Below are positions 36,485 through 45,022 of a stretch of DNA of 64,000 nucleotides, in pieces; positions within the stretch are counted from its first letter, which is position 1, and every line of letters begins with the position of its first letter. The DNA is from Tunturiibacter empetritectus (GTDB lineage Bacteria > Acidobacteriota > Terriglobia > Terriglobales > Acidobacteriaceae). The position numbers were made by a program, and so were the translations under genes. The notes under the pieces were generated by a model. The model saw only the letters and a program-made list of their open reading frames with translations. It was not told where the DNA came from and did not search any database. Where the stretch lies: assembly GCF_014201375.1 (NCBI RefSeq), contig NZ_JACHDZ010000001.1, positions 186,001 to 250,000 on the forward strand, in the 5' to 3' direction.

Positions 36485-37099
36485 ATGGACTCCTTCTATC
36501 TCATCTGCTTTTGTGTCGGTCTGGTCCTCAGCCTGATCTCGGTCGTCGGGGGCTTCGCCCATCTGCATATTGGCCGGTTTCACGTTGGTCATGTGGCTCA
36601 TGGTCATGCGACGCATGGGGCGCATCGGGGATTTCCTGAATCTGTTGGATCTCATGGATCTGGATTGTCTGCGGTGAATGGCTTCACCATCACGGTGTTT
36701 CTCTGCTGGTTTGGTGGTGCCGGATATCTGCTGCATCACTCCAGCATCTTCGGCGGTGCGCTGATTTTGCTGATCGCATTGTTGAGCGGCGTTGTTGGAG
36801 CCACGCTCATCTGGGCTGTCCTGTTCAAACTGCTTCTTCCTCGCGAGCGTGTTCTGACGCCGGAAGAGACGGAGATGGCGGGCGTACTCGCCGAGGTGAG
36901 CGACTCCATTCGCGACGGAGATGGGATTGGCGAAATTATCTTTTCGCAGGCCGGGGCTCGTCGTGCGGCTGCTGCCCGGAGCGAAGACGGGAGCGCCATC
37001 GCGCGCGGAACGGAGGTTGTCGTCATTCGTTATGACCGCGGCGTTGCCTATGTCCGTCGATGGGACGAACTCGCGAACGGACTGCACGACGCGGTGTAG
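36485..37099 (+). CDS. NfeD-like membrane protein
   Basis: A 204-residue protein. Helix 1 (about 5-25) is followed by a His/Gly-rich loop (GRFHVGHVAHGHATHGAHRG). Two further helices (about 65-85 and 92-120) precede a soluble C-terminal OB-fold-like domain (about 140-195, EGEIIF/GTEVVVIRYDRGVAYVRRW-type strands). This arrangement, directly before a flotillin gene, matches NfeD/YqiJ proteins, which work with flotillins at membrane microdomains. The His-rich loop is unusual and might bind metal. The gap to the flotillin gene is 134 bp and contains three TGATC repeats about 14 bp apart. Confidence 0.7.
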   Translation: MDSFYLICFCVGLVLSLISVVGGFAHLHIGRFHVGHVAHGHATHGAHRGFPESVGSHGSGLSAVNGFTITVFLCWFGGAGYLLHHSSIFGGALILLIALLSGVVGATLIWAVLFKLLLPRERVLTPEETEMAGVLAEVSDSIRDGDGIGEIIFSQAGARRAAAARSEDGSAIARGTEVVVIRYDRGVAYVRRWDELANGLHDAV

Positions 37100-37233
37100 T
37101 TTTCTGATCGTAGTTTTTTGATCTTGGTTCTTGATCCAGGCGGCCTCACTTGCCGAGGCACTCCGCCCGCTCAACTTTCTCTTGAGGCAAGCACATCACA
37201 CGCTCTCTCGTCCGTCCGGGACAAAGGAACGAT

Positions 37234-38652
37234 ATGCCGAACTCGGTCGTTATTATTGTTGGTCTGGTAGTTCTCGCCACTCTCGCATTAGCCCTTCTGA
37301 TGGCTAAGATGTTTCGCAAAGCTGGTCCTAACGAAGCGATTATTGTCTATGGATTTCGCGGGCCGCGCGTCATCAAGGGCGGGGGCGCGGTGATCTTTCC
37401 GGTGGTGGAGAACTCTCGTCAGCTTTCGCTGGAGCTGATGAGCTTTGATGTGGCGCCGCAGCAGGATCTCTACACTAAGCAGGGCGTCGCGGTGACTGTA
37501 GAAGCGGTTGCGCAGATTAAAGTTCGTTCGGACAAAGAGTCGATCCTTACTGCGGCGGAACAGTTTCTGACAAAGTCTCCCGATCAGCGCGAGGGCCTCA
37601 TCCGGCTGGTGATGGAGGGCCATTTGCGCGGCATTATTGGTCAGCTTACGGTTGAGCAGATTGTGAAAGAGCCTGAGATGGTGGCCGAACGGATGCGCTC
37701 TACCTGTATGGATGACATGAGCAAGATGGGGCTGGAGGTGATCTCGTTTACGATTCGCGAGGTGCGCGATAAGAACGAATACATCACGAACATGGGCCGT
37801 CCCGATGTTGCTCGGATTCGGCGCGATGCGGAGATTGCTGCGGCGGAGGCTGAGCGCGATACCGCGATTCGCCGCGCCATTGCACTGCGCGAGGCAGCGG
37901 TCGCTAAGGCATCGGCGGATCAGGATCGTGTGATCGCCGAGACGGCATCGCTTGCTAAACAGGCGGAGGCTCAACGTGACCTTGATATTCAGAAGGCGCA
38001 GTTCATGGAGCAGAGCCGTCGTCAGGAGGCCCAGGCCGATAAGGCGTACGAACTCCAGACGAACGTCATGCAGCAGAAGGTTGTTGCTGAGCAGGTCCGC
38101 GTGCAGCAGGTTGAGAAGCAGGAGCAGGTAAAGGTGCAGGAGGCTGAGATTCTGCGTCATGAGAAGGAGCTGATTGCTACGGTTCTCAAGGGCTCGGAGA
38201 TCGAGCGTCAGCGCATCGAGAATATCGCTCAGGCCGATAAGTCGCGCATCATGATGGAGGCGGAGGGTCGCGCCGCAGCCACGAAGCTGCAGGGCGAGGC
38301 GGAGGCCAACATCATCTTCCAGAAGGGTGAAGCTGAGGCGAAGGCGATGAACGTGAAGGCCGAAGCTTATCAGGAGTGGTCGCAGGCCGCCGTCGTCGAC
38401 AAGCTCATTACCAATATGGCCGACGTCGTTCGCGCGATGGCCGAGCCTCTGAGCAAGGTCGACAAGATCACGATTGTCTCGACCGGCAATGATGGTGCGA
38501 CCGGAGCTAACAAGATCACGGGCGAGATGACGAAGATCGCCGCCCAGGTTCCCGCGCTCTTCGAAGCTCTCTCTGGCATGAATCTTCACGATTTGATGTC
38601 TAACGTCAAAGCGATGAAGCCTCGCGATGATGGCAATAGTCCGCAGGCCTGA
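37234..38652 (+). CDS. Flotillin / YqiK-like SPFH protein
   Basis: A 472-residue protein. An N-terminal membrane segment (about 4-24) is followed by the SPFH/band-7 domain (about 25-210: AGPNEAIIVYGFRG, QLSLELMSFDV, VTVEAVAQIKV). A long Glu/Ala-rich coiled coil (about 210-400) with repeated AEAERDTAIRRA and GEAEAKAMNVK units drives oligomerisation. The ending GMNLHDLMSNVK is typical. Flotillins assemble on the membrane and organise envelope stress responses. AAGGA precedes the ATG. It is followed after 65 bp by pspA, with a GC-rich hairpin between. Confidence 0.9.
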   Translation: MPNSVVIIVGLVVLATLALALLMAKMFRKAGPNEAIIVYGFRGPRVIKGGGAVIFPVVENSRQLSLELMSFDVAPQQDLYTKQGVAVTVEAVAQIKVRSDKESILTAAEQFLTKSPDQREGLIRLVMEGHLRGIIGQLTVEQIVKEPEMVAERMRSTCMDDMSKMGLEVISFTIREVRDKNEYITNMGRPDVARIRRDAEIAAAEAERDTAIRRAIALREAAVAKASADQDRVIAETASLAKQAEAQRDLDIQKAQFMEQSRRQEAQADKAYELQTNVMQQKVVAEQVRVQQVEKQEQVKVQEAEILRHEKELIATVLKGSEIERQRIENIAQADKSRIMMEAEGRAAATKLQGEAEANIIFQKGEAEAKAMNVKAEAYQEWSQAAVVDKLITNMADVVRAMAEPLSKVDKITIVSTGNDGATGANKITGEMTKIAAQVPALFEALSGMNLHDLMSNVKAMKPRDDGNSPQA

Positions 38653-38660
38653 TCTATCAG

Positions 38661-38688
38661 CCGGCGCGGAGAACGCTCTCCGCGCCGG
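38661..38688 (+). other. Intercistronic GC-rich hairpin
   Basis: A perfect 12-bp stem (CCGGCGCGGAGA with TCTCCGCGCCGG) and a 4-nt loop between the flotillin and pspA genes. No T-run follows, so it is more likely a partial stop or an mRNA-stabilising end that would set different levels of the two products than a full terminator. Confidence 0.65.
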
Positions 38689-38717
38689 ACGCACTACCGC
38701 AGTAAAGGAGAACTCCC

Positions 38718-39386
38718 ATGGCACTGCTTGAGCGTGTAGGAACACTCTTACGAGCCAACATCAACGACCTTATCGAGAAGGCGGAAGATCCTGAGAAGCT
38801 GGCAAAGCAACTCGTGCTGGATATGGAAAATCAGCTTCTTCAGGTCAAGACGCAGGTTGCTATCGCCATCGCCGATCAGCACCTTCTCCAGAAAAAACTG
38901 AAGGAGCACGAGGATGCCATGAACCAGTGGAATCGGAAGGCCGAGCTGGCGGTCCAGAAGCAGCAGGACGATCTGGCGCGCGCTGCGTTGGAGCGCAGCC
39001 TGAGCAACCAGCAGCTGACGGCAAACTTTGCGCAGCAGCTTGACGACCAGAAGGCTGAGACGGAGACTCTTCGCAACGCCTTCAATCGGTTGCAACAGAA
39101 GCTGTCCGAGACGCGCTCGGCCTGCGAGTTGTTGATCGCCCAGCAACGCCGCGCCCGCACGGTAGGCAAGGCGAACGCTGCCCGCACGATCGCGGCCTCG
39201 CACCAGAGATCGACCGCCATGAACCGGCTGCGCTCGAGCATTCAACGTGAGGAGGCCGACAACCTGGCCAGCCACATCCTTCTTGAATCTCAGTCTCTTG
39301 AAGATCGGCTCAACACTTTGGAAAGAGAGGATCAGATCGAGCGGCTGCTCGAAGATCTCAAGAGCAGACAACCGCGTCTGAGCTGA
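38718..39386 (+). CDS. pspA: PspA/IM30 family membrane-stress protein
   Basis: A 222-residue, almost fully helical protein. The start ERVGTLLRANINDLIEKAEDPEKLAKQLVLDME is the family hallmark (amphipathic helix, then DPEK motif), followed by a long coiled coil. ESCRT-III-like PspA proteins coat and stabilise the inner membrane under stress. AGGAG seven bases before the ATG supports the start. Downstream of NfeD-like and flotillin genes it forms a membrane-integrity unit, comparable in parts with the liaIH/yuaFGI and pspA/yqiK arrangements of other bacteria. Confidence 0.9.
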   Translation: MALLERVGTLLRANINDLIEKAEDPEKLAKQLVLDMENQLLQVKTQVAIAIADQHLLQKKLKEHEDAMNQWNRKAELAVQKQQDDLARAALERSLSNQQLTANFAQQLDDQKAETETLRNAFNRLQQKLSETRSACELLIAQQRRARTVGKANAARTIAASHQRSTAMNRLRSSIQREEADNLASHILLESQSLEDRLNTLEREDQIERLLEDLKSRQPRLS

Positions 39387-39571
39387 AGGGCTTGCGATTT
39401 TTTCGAGTGTGAATTTGGCTTGAAGATCGGCGAACCCATTTTGGTACGAGTTATCCACGGCTATTTGAGGAGGTTAGGAGCTTTGGTCTTGATTGGCGCG
39501 GGTTTCGAAGGCATACTCCAGAGAGAGTTCGCAGGATGAACTTGTAAGACGGTGCCAACTGAGACACCACT

Positions 39572-40480
39572 GTGACCCGATATAGCCGTCAAGACGTAAT
39601 CCGGATCCTTCACTTGCAGGCACGCCAGCTAACAGCGTGGGAGCGAGCGGGACTTATCTCTCACAAGGACGACTACTCTTTTGACGCGCTGGGGCAGCTG
39701 CGCAGACTGCGTGATCTGCAGGCGACGACAAAGATCTCTGCGAAAAATATACGAGCGTCGGTGGAGGCCATGCAGCGGCTGGGGGGAGTGCGAAATCCGC
39801 TGCTGGAGGCGAGCTTTGTGCGGCGCGGGTCGCGGTTGAGCTTTCGGCATGGCGGCGCGCTGATGGATCCGCTGACGCAGCAGCTTGCCTTTGACTTTGA
39901 GACTGCGCCGGCGCGTCAGCTTCGTGTCGTGGGCTCGGGAGATGCTGCCCTGCGGCAGGCGGCAGAGATTCAGGAGATGTTTTTGCGGGCGGTGCAGCTG
40001 GAGGAAAATCCGGCTACGATCCAGGAGGCTGCCGAGATCTACGCGGCGATTCTGGTGATGCGTCCGCAGCATGCGCCGGCATTGATCAATCTCGGGACGA
40101 TCCACTACAACCTGCGACGGTTTGAGGATGCGGAAGGACTCTATCGGCAGGCGACGGTGGCCGATCCGGAGTATGCGCTTGCGTTCTTCGATTTGGGCAA
40201 TGTGCTGGACGAGATGCAGCGGCTGGCTGACGCGACGACCGCTTATCAGAAGGCTGTTGCGCTGGTTCCGCAGTATGCGGATGCGCACTACAACCTGGCG
40301 CTGGCGTATGAGCGGCAGGGGCAGCGTCGGCGGGCGTTGCGGCACTGGCTGGCTTACGTGCGGCTCGATCCGGTGGGGCCGTGGGCCAATCATGCCAGAG
40401 AGCAGGCTCGGAAGATTTTGAATACCGAGAAGCTCTCGATCGTCACCCGGCGTGGGCGGCTGGTGAAGGTCGCGGGATAG
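39572..40480 (+). CDS. MerR-like HTH protein with TPR repeats
   Basis: A 302-residue protein starting at GTG. An N-terminal MerR-type winged helix (about 1-70, YSRQDVIRILHLQARQLTAWERAGLI) is unusual in being joined to at least three tetratricopeptide repeats (about 150-265, including PALINLGTIHYNLRRFEDAE and AHYNLALAYERQGQRRRA). MerR proteins typically remodel promoter spacing, and TPRs bind proteins, so a partner-controlled regulator is likely. It follows pspA by 185 bp in the same orientation and may control that unit, but it may also have its own promoter. Confidence 0.75.
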   Translation: MTRYSRQDVIRILHLQARQLTAWERAGLISHKDDYSFDALGQLRRLRDLQATTKISAKNIRASVEAMQRLGGVRNPLLEASFVRRGSRLSFRHGGALMDPLTQQLAFDFETAPARQLRVVGSGDAALRQAAEIQEMFLRAVQLEENPATIQEAAEIYAAILVMRPQHAPALINLGTIHYNLRRFEDAEGLYRQATVADPEYALAFFDLGNVLDEMQRLADATTAYQKAVALVPQYADAHYNLALAYERQGQRRRALRHWLAYVRLDPVGPWANHAREQARKILNTEKLSIVTRRGRLVKVAG

Positions 40481-40604
40481 CTTCCGTCCTCTTTCGCCGG
40501 AGACTTGACACATCTTCTTGGCCGCCCGGTGGGTGAATGGCTATTCAGTCGAGGGTTCAAAGTGCTAGACTCGCCTTTTCCTGAATACTGGTTGAGGTGA
40601 GTGG

Positions 40605-41771
40605 ATGTCGCAGCAGGTTGGACCGATGGGGTTGACGCAGTTGGGGGATGATGAGCAGCTTTTTCGCGATACGATACGGCGTTTTGCGGTGGAGCAGATC
40701 GGTCCGCTGGTGCGCGGCATGGATGAGTCGCAGCAGATGGATGCCGGGCTTATTCGAAAACTCTTTGAGCTTGGGTTGATGGGGATCGAGATTCCCGAGG
40801 AGTACGGCGGGGCGGGTGGGACGTTTTTCAACGCGATTCTCGCGGTCGAGGAGATCTCTGCGGTCGATCCGTCAGTCGGGGTGATGGTCGATGTGCAGAA
40901 CACGCTGTGCATCAATGCGCTGGTGCGTTGGGCGAATGAAGAGCAGAAGAAAAAATATCTGACACGCCTTGCGACAGACACCATTGGATCGTATGCGCTC
41001 AGCGAAGCGTCGTCCGGGTCTGACGCCTTTGCGCTGCAGACGCGGGCGGTGAAACGTGGGGACGACTATGTTCTCAACGGACAGAAGCTGTGGATTACGA
41101 ATGCGAAAGAGGCAGGACTGTTTATTGTCTTTGCCACGATTGATCCGGCGGCTGGGTACAAGGGGATTACCGCATTTCTGGTCGAGAAGGGTGCGGCTGG
41201 ATTTACGCTTGGGAAGAAGGAAGACAAGCTTGGTATTCGCGCGTCGAGTACGTGCGAACTTATCTTTAACGACTGCGTTGTGCCTGCGGCGCAGGTGCTG
41301 GGCGAGCCGGGCAAGGGATACAAGATCGCTATCGAGACGCTGAACGAAGGCCGTATTGGGATTGGCTCGCAGATGCTGGGGCTGGCCGAAGGTGCGTGGG
41401 GCTATGCGGCCAAGTGGGCGAAGGAGCGCAAGCAGTTCGGCAAGACGCTGGTGGAGTTTCAGGCGATGCAGTTTCAGCTGGCCGAGATGGCGACTGAGAT
41501 CGAGGCGGCGCGGCTGATGGTCTATAACGCAGCTCGGCTGAAGGACGCGAAGCTCGACTTCCTGAAGGAGGCGGCGATGTGCAAGTACTTCACGTCGCAG
41601 GTGGCGGAGCGCGTTGCCAGTCTCGCGGTCGAGGTCTATGGGGGATCGGGCTTTGTGAAGGACTACCCAGTCGAGAAGCTGTACCGCGACGCGAAGATCG
41701 GCAAGATCTATGAAGGCACTTCGTTTATGCAGCTAGCGACCATTGCTAAGTTGACGCTGGGCAAGGTTTAG
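40605..41771 (+). CDS. Acyl-CoA dehydrogenase
   Basis: A 388-residue flavoenzyme. The FAD/substrate signature YALSEASSGSDAFALQT lies near residue 127. The C-terminal YGGSGFVKDYPVEKLYRDAKIGKIYEG motif contains the catalytic Glu (in YEGTS) of short-chain acyl-CoA dehydrogenases. It should oxidise an acyl-CoA to the 2-enoyl-CoA and pass electrons to ETF. The chain-length preference (butyryl-like or isovaleryl-like) is not decided by sequence reading. No ETF or other beta-oxidation gene is adjacent. Confidence 0.93.
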   Translation: MSQQVGPMGLTQLGDDEQLFRDTIRRFAVEQIGPLVRGMDESQQMDAGLIRKLFELGLMGIEIPEEYGGAGGTFFNAILAVEEISAVDPSVGVMVDVQNTLCINALVRWANEEQKKKYLTRLATDTIGSYALSEASSGSDAFALQTRAVKRGDDYVLNGQKLWITNAKEAGLFIVFATIDPAAGYKGITAFLVEKGAAGFTLGKKEDKLGIRASSTCELIFNDCVVPAAQVLGEPGKGYKIAIETLNEGRIGIGSQMLGLAEGAWGYAAKWAKERKQFGKTLVEFQAMQFQLAEMATEIEAARLMVYNAARLKDAKLDFLKEAAMCKYFTSQVAERVASLAVEVYGGSGFVKDYPVEKLYRDAKIGKIYEGTSFMQLATIAKLTLGKV

Positions 41772-41841
41772 CGGCGCCACATCGATCCCGGCCTCTGGTC
41801 GAATCTGCTCCAATGCTTTACACTTGAGTTAGAGCATTGGT

Positions 41842-43080
41842 ATGACCACTTTATTGCAATCCGAAAAACGTGCCCCACTGCCTTTTCTGGGGATGGCCTG
41901 CGCTGTGGGCGTTTCGACGATGTACTACAACCAGCCGCTTCTGCTGGAGATGGGCCGCTCCTACGGGGTTACGGCTGGTCATGTGGGCTTCGTGGCGGTG
42001 GCGACGCAGGTGGGTTACGCGTGTGGCTTGCTGTCCTTTGTTCCGCTGGGCGATGTGCTGGAGCGCCGTGCGTTGATGATGAAGATGTATGGCGCGGAGG
42101 CGATTGCGCTTCTGCTGGTTGCGGTTGCCCCTGGACTAACCTGGCTGATTGCTGCGAGTGTGTTGATTGGACTCTTTGCGTCGGTCACCCACGTTGCGCT
42201 TCCGATTGCGCCCGATCTGGTTTCGCATGAAAAGCGCGGCCGGGCTATCGGTACGGTGATGACCGGGCTGCTGCTGGGTATTCTGCTGGCGCGCACCTTT
42301 GCTGGGTGGGTGAGCGGCATCCACGGCTGGCGCTGGGTCTTTGTGGTGGCGGCGGTGGTGAATGCAGCCTTTGTTCCGCTGATGGGGAGGGTGATGCCCA
42401 AACTGCCGCCGAAGCAAAAGTTGCGCTATGCGGATGCGATGAGGTCGCTCTGGACGCTCTTTCGCACGCAGCCTGTGTTGCGGGAATCCTCTGTTGTCGG
42501 CGCGCTTGTCTTTGCGTCGTTCAGCTGCTTCTGGACGACGCTGGCTTTTGTGCTGCATAGCCATTACGGGCTGGGTGCGGGGGTTGCCGGTACCTTCGGG
42601 GTGGTGGGCGCGGCGGGAGCATTGGTCGCACCACTGGCGGGGAGGCTGTCGGACAGGCATGGGTCACGGTGGGTGATCTCGGTTGGGGGAGGACTGCTGA
42701 CGTTTTCCTACATCCTGTTGTGGGTCGAAGAGTTGACTAGGCTGCCGATTGCAGTCCACATCATTGCGCTAGCGGCCGGAGTGCTGGTGCTCGATATCGG
42801 GGCGCAGATGATCCAAGTGGCGAACCAGACGCGGATCCTCGGGCTGGTGCCCTCTGCGCGCAGCCGGATCAACACGGTCTATATGACGGTGTACTTCAGC
42901 GGGGCGGCCGTGGGGTCGGCTCTGGCGACGATCGCGTGGGAGCACTGGAAGTGGAACGGAGTCTGTTGTCTGGCGATCGGCTTTATCGCGCTGGCTGGGC
43001 TGCGACATGCGGCCGGAAGCCGCGATGCTGGAGCAGATCACCACCGGATCACGGAAGAAGATATTTTGCTCGAGGCTTAG
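41842..43080 (+). CDS. MFS transporter
   Basis: A 412-residue protein with twelve hydrophobic segments. The opening VSTMYYNQPLLLEMGRSYGV is typical of the AraJ/YdeR-like drug and sugar-efflux branch. The GRLSDRHGSRWV string in the second half is the A-motif loop. The substrate cannot be inferred. It lies 70 bp downstream of the acyl-CoA dehydrogenase but shows no functional tie to it. An E element starts 5 bp after its stop. Confidence 0.88.
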   Translation: MTTLLQSEKRAPLPFLGMACAVGVSTMYYNQPLLLEMGRSYGVTAGHVGFVAVATQVGYACGLLSFVPLGDVLERRALMMKMYGAEAIALLLVAVAPGLTWLIAASVLIGLFASVTHVALPIAPDLVSHEKRGRAIGTVMTGLLLGILLARTFAGWVSGIHGWRWVFVVAAVVNAAFVPLMGRVMPKLPPKQKLRYADAMRSLWTLFRTQPVLRESSVVGALVFASFSCFWTTLAFVLHSHYGLGAGVAGTFGVVGAAGALVAPLAGRLSDRHGSRWVISVGGGLLTFSYILLWVEELTRLPIAVHIIALAAGVLVLDIGAQMIQVANQTRILGLVPSARSRINTVYMTVYFSGAAVGSALATIAWEHWKWNGVCCLAIGFIALAGLRHAAGSRDAGADHHRITEEDILLEA

Positions 43081-43085
43081 GAGCT

Positions 43086-43194
43086 GTCCTGCCGGACGGG
43101 CCTCCTGCGCGGAGGGCGGTCACTTCGTGACGCGTATACCCCTTCGGTTGGCGCTCCCGTTGGTCGCGAGGAAGATGATTCTGACCAACGGGAA
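43086..43194. repeat. E element copy 6, truncated
   Basis: The left half and central hairpin (GTTGGTCGCGAGG...CTGACCAACGGGA) match copy 5, but the right-hand arm is missing after about 43194. It lies between the MFS gene and the convergent tRNA-Arg gene. Confidence 0.8.
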
Positions 43195-43233
43195 GGGTAG
43201 GGAGGTTTGGGAGTCGCAGACGCCTGGTGCGGA

Positions 43234-43310
43234 TGGTGGGCGAGGCGGGGATCGAACCCACAACCCCGAGCTTAGAAGGCTCGTGCTCTATCCAATTGAG
43301 CTACTCGCCC
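43234..43310 (-). tRNA. tRNA-Arg (anticodon UCU)
   Basis: A full cloverleaf on the minus strand. Acceptor GGGCGAG/CTCGCCC; D arm GCTC/GAGC; anticodon stem CGAGC/GCTCG around CTTCTAA with anticodon TCT, reading AGA; T arm TGGG/CCCGC-type with TTCGATC; CCA encoded. TACAAT on the minus strand (43327-43332) is a likely -10 box. Confidence 0.96.
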
Positions 43311-43370
43311 GCGCGCGTCTCTATCGATTGTATCGGGGAAGGCGAGGGTTCGGGTTTGGAAAATTGGCGG

Positions 43371-43970
43371 CTAGCCCAGGGCAAGATCCTTGCTGCGCAA
43401 CAGTGCGACGACCGCGTCCAGAGCCGAGGCCCAGTTCTGTTCCGCGGCGTGGGGGTCGTGGCCGATGGCCTTCACATACAGGCTGACGGCAAAACCCTCC
43501 TGCGGGCCAGCGAGATCGACGAGTGCAGGACGGATGACGCAGTCGAGCATGGCGTAGGGCTGATCGAGCGGAGAGGAGTGGCGTGTCAAACGATGTACCC
43601 TCTGCTCCATCTGGTGGTAGGAGGCGAAGAGAGATCGCTCACGCCAGAGGAGGTCGATGTAGCTGCCGAAGCCTGCCGGGGCATCGTCGGAGCTGGCGTC
43701 AAGATTTGCGCGAAGATCGTCGAGCTCATCTGCTTCGAGCGGCCATGCATCGCACTTCGCGGTGAAGACAGCGGATCGCGGGGCGTTGAGCGCGCGCAGG
43801 GCATGCATCAGCGGGGGATGCTGTTCGACTTCGGGGAGGTGGTCGAGATCGTAGGGGTTTTCGCGGAGATCGATGAATCTGCGATTGCCGGAGGGATCGG
43901 ATGGGTCAGACCAGGGAACCACGAGTACAGGATCGTCTGAAGAACATTCGGCGGACCAGTCAGAGAGCAT
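43371..43970 (-). CDS. Hypothetical protein (199 aa)
   Basis: A soluble, acidic protein with no motif I recognise. It follows the YheT-type hydrolase by 11 bp on the same strand, which suggests co-transcription (DUF72 - hydrolase - this). The overlapping plus-strand frame covers the tRNA-Arg gene and is rejected, so this minus frame is the better candidate. Confidence 0.55.
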   Translation of the reverse strand: MLSDWSAECSSDDPVLVVPWSDPSDPSGNRRFIDLRENPYDLDHLPEVEQHPPLMHALRALNAPRSAVFTAKCDAWPLEADELDDLRANLDASSDDAPAGFGSYIDLLWRERSLFASYHQMEQRVHRLTRHSSPLDQPYAMLDCVIRPALVDLAGPQEGFAVSLYVKAIGHDPHAAEQNWASALDAVVALLRSKDLALG

Positions 43971-43981
43971 TAGGAACTATC

Positions 43982-45022
43982 TTATGCGTTGGCGAGCAGG
44001 AAGCGCAGCAGGGTGTGCTCGGCCCAGTAGCCGTCGTAGCCGGTGTCGGCGTCGGGCTGCGCAAGAAAGGCGCAGTGGCCGCCGTGATGGGTCGTGATCA
44101 GCTGGATATTCGGATTCGCATCGAGTCTGCTGCAACTCTCATCGGTGATGCGGACGAAGGGATCGTCCAGCGCATGGAGGACGAGTGTCGGTACGGCGAT
44201 CTGGTCGATGACGCGGGCGGCAGCGGCACGATAGTAGTAGTCTTCCGCGCCGGTGAACCCTGAATAGAAGGCGGTGATGCGATCATCCAGCTCGCGCAGA
44301 GAGCGTATTCCGGTGGCGAGATTGGGATTGTAGACATGGGGAAACAGTGCGACCTTGCGGCGATAGCGACTTAGGAGAGCGCGCAGGAACTTCATCTCGT
44401 AGATCCGATTGTGCGGGCGATGCAGAGCGTCAGCCGATGCGCCAAGATCGAGCGCGGGCGATACACCGATGACGGAGTGCAGCTCTGGTGGAGCAGCGGA
44501 GCCAAGCTCGCCGGCAAGCTTGAGGACCAGATTTCCGCCCATCGAGTAGCCGATCAAGGAGATCGACCGCAGCCCGTGTTGTGCGACGAAGAAGTTCACT
44601 ACGGCGAGTACATCGTTGGAAAGCCCCGAATGGTAGAGCGTCGGCGTGAGCGCCTCGGTGCCTCCGCAGTTACGCATGTTCATGCGGATGATGTTGCATC
44701 CGGCTCGCCAGAGCTTGTTCGAGTTGCCGATGACGTACTGCGAGTTCGAAGAGCCTTCCAGCCCATGCACGAGGATGGCGGTTGGGCGGGAGGAGCGAAC
44801 GTCCTCGGGCTGCCAATGACAGTGGCATAGGACCTGGCTTGCGATCTGGCTGGTTGTGGTCGGCGAAACCTCGACGAGCGTTGCCTCGGGCGCGGGCAGA
44901 CTGTTGAGTCGCGGCAGGTAGTTGCCCATGATCGTCTGCAGATGTCCGTTGATGATGAAACGCCGAGGCTGAAACTCTACGGCGTGGCTCTCGATGCTCT
45001 CGATCTCGGCTGTCTGCGTCAC
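43982..45022 (-). CDS. Alpha/beta hydrolase, YheT family
   Basis: A 346-residue hydrolase starting at GTG. The YheT-family opening RRFIINGHLQTIMGNYLPRL is clear. The triad comprises Ser in GYSMGGNL, Asp in LDDPFVRI and His in HHGGHCAF. HGLEGSSNS supplies the oxyanion-hole region. Family members are cytosolic carboxylesterase-like enzymes with unclear natural substrates. The GTG start overlaps the DUF72 stop by 4 nt, so the two are translationally coupled. Confidence 0.85.
   Translation of the reverse strand: MTQTAEIESIESHAVEFQPRRFIINGHLQTIMGNYLPRLNSLPAPEATLVEVSPTTTSQIASQVLCHCHWQPEDVRSSRPTAILVHGLEGSSNSQYVIGNSNKLWRAGCNIIRMNMRNCGGTEALTPTLYHSGLSNDVLAVVNFFVAQHGLRSISLIGYSMGGNLVLKLAGELGSAAPPELHSVIGVSPALDLGASADALHRPHNRIYEMKFLRALLSRYRRKVALFPHVYNPNLATGIRSLRELDDRITAFYSGFTGAEDYYYRAAAARVIDQIAVPTLVLHALDDPFVRITDESCSRLDANPNIQLITTHHGGHCAFLAQPDADTGYDGYWAEHTLLRFLLANA

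Noticed and set aside
37288-38745. Long minus-strand frame opposite the flotillin gene
   Set aside because: It is the mirror of a strongly conserved SPFH gene whose coiled-coil codons leave few stops on the other strand. It shows no motif of its own.
43007-43486. Short frames containing CPAGRASCAEGG-like peptides near several loci
   Set aside because: Similar peptides appear at every E element because they translate the repeat. They are not genes, though they may be annotated as such elsewhere.
43227-43940. Plus-strand frame overlapping tRNA-Arg
   Set aside because: The first part is tRNA-Arg in antisense, and the rest mirrors the hypothetical minus-strand gene at 43371.
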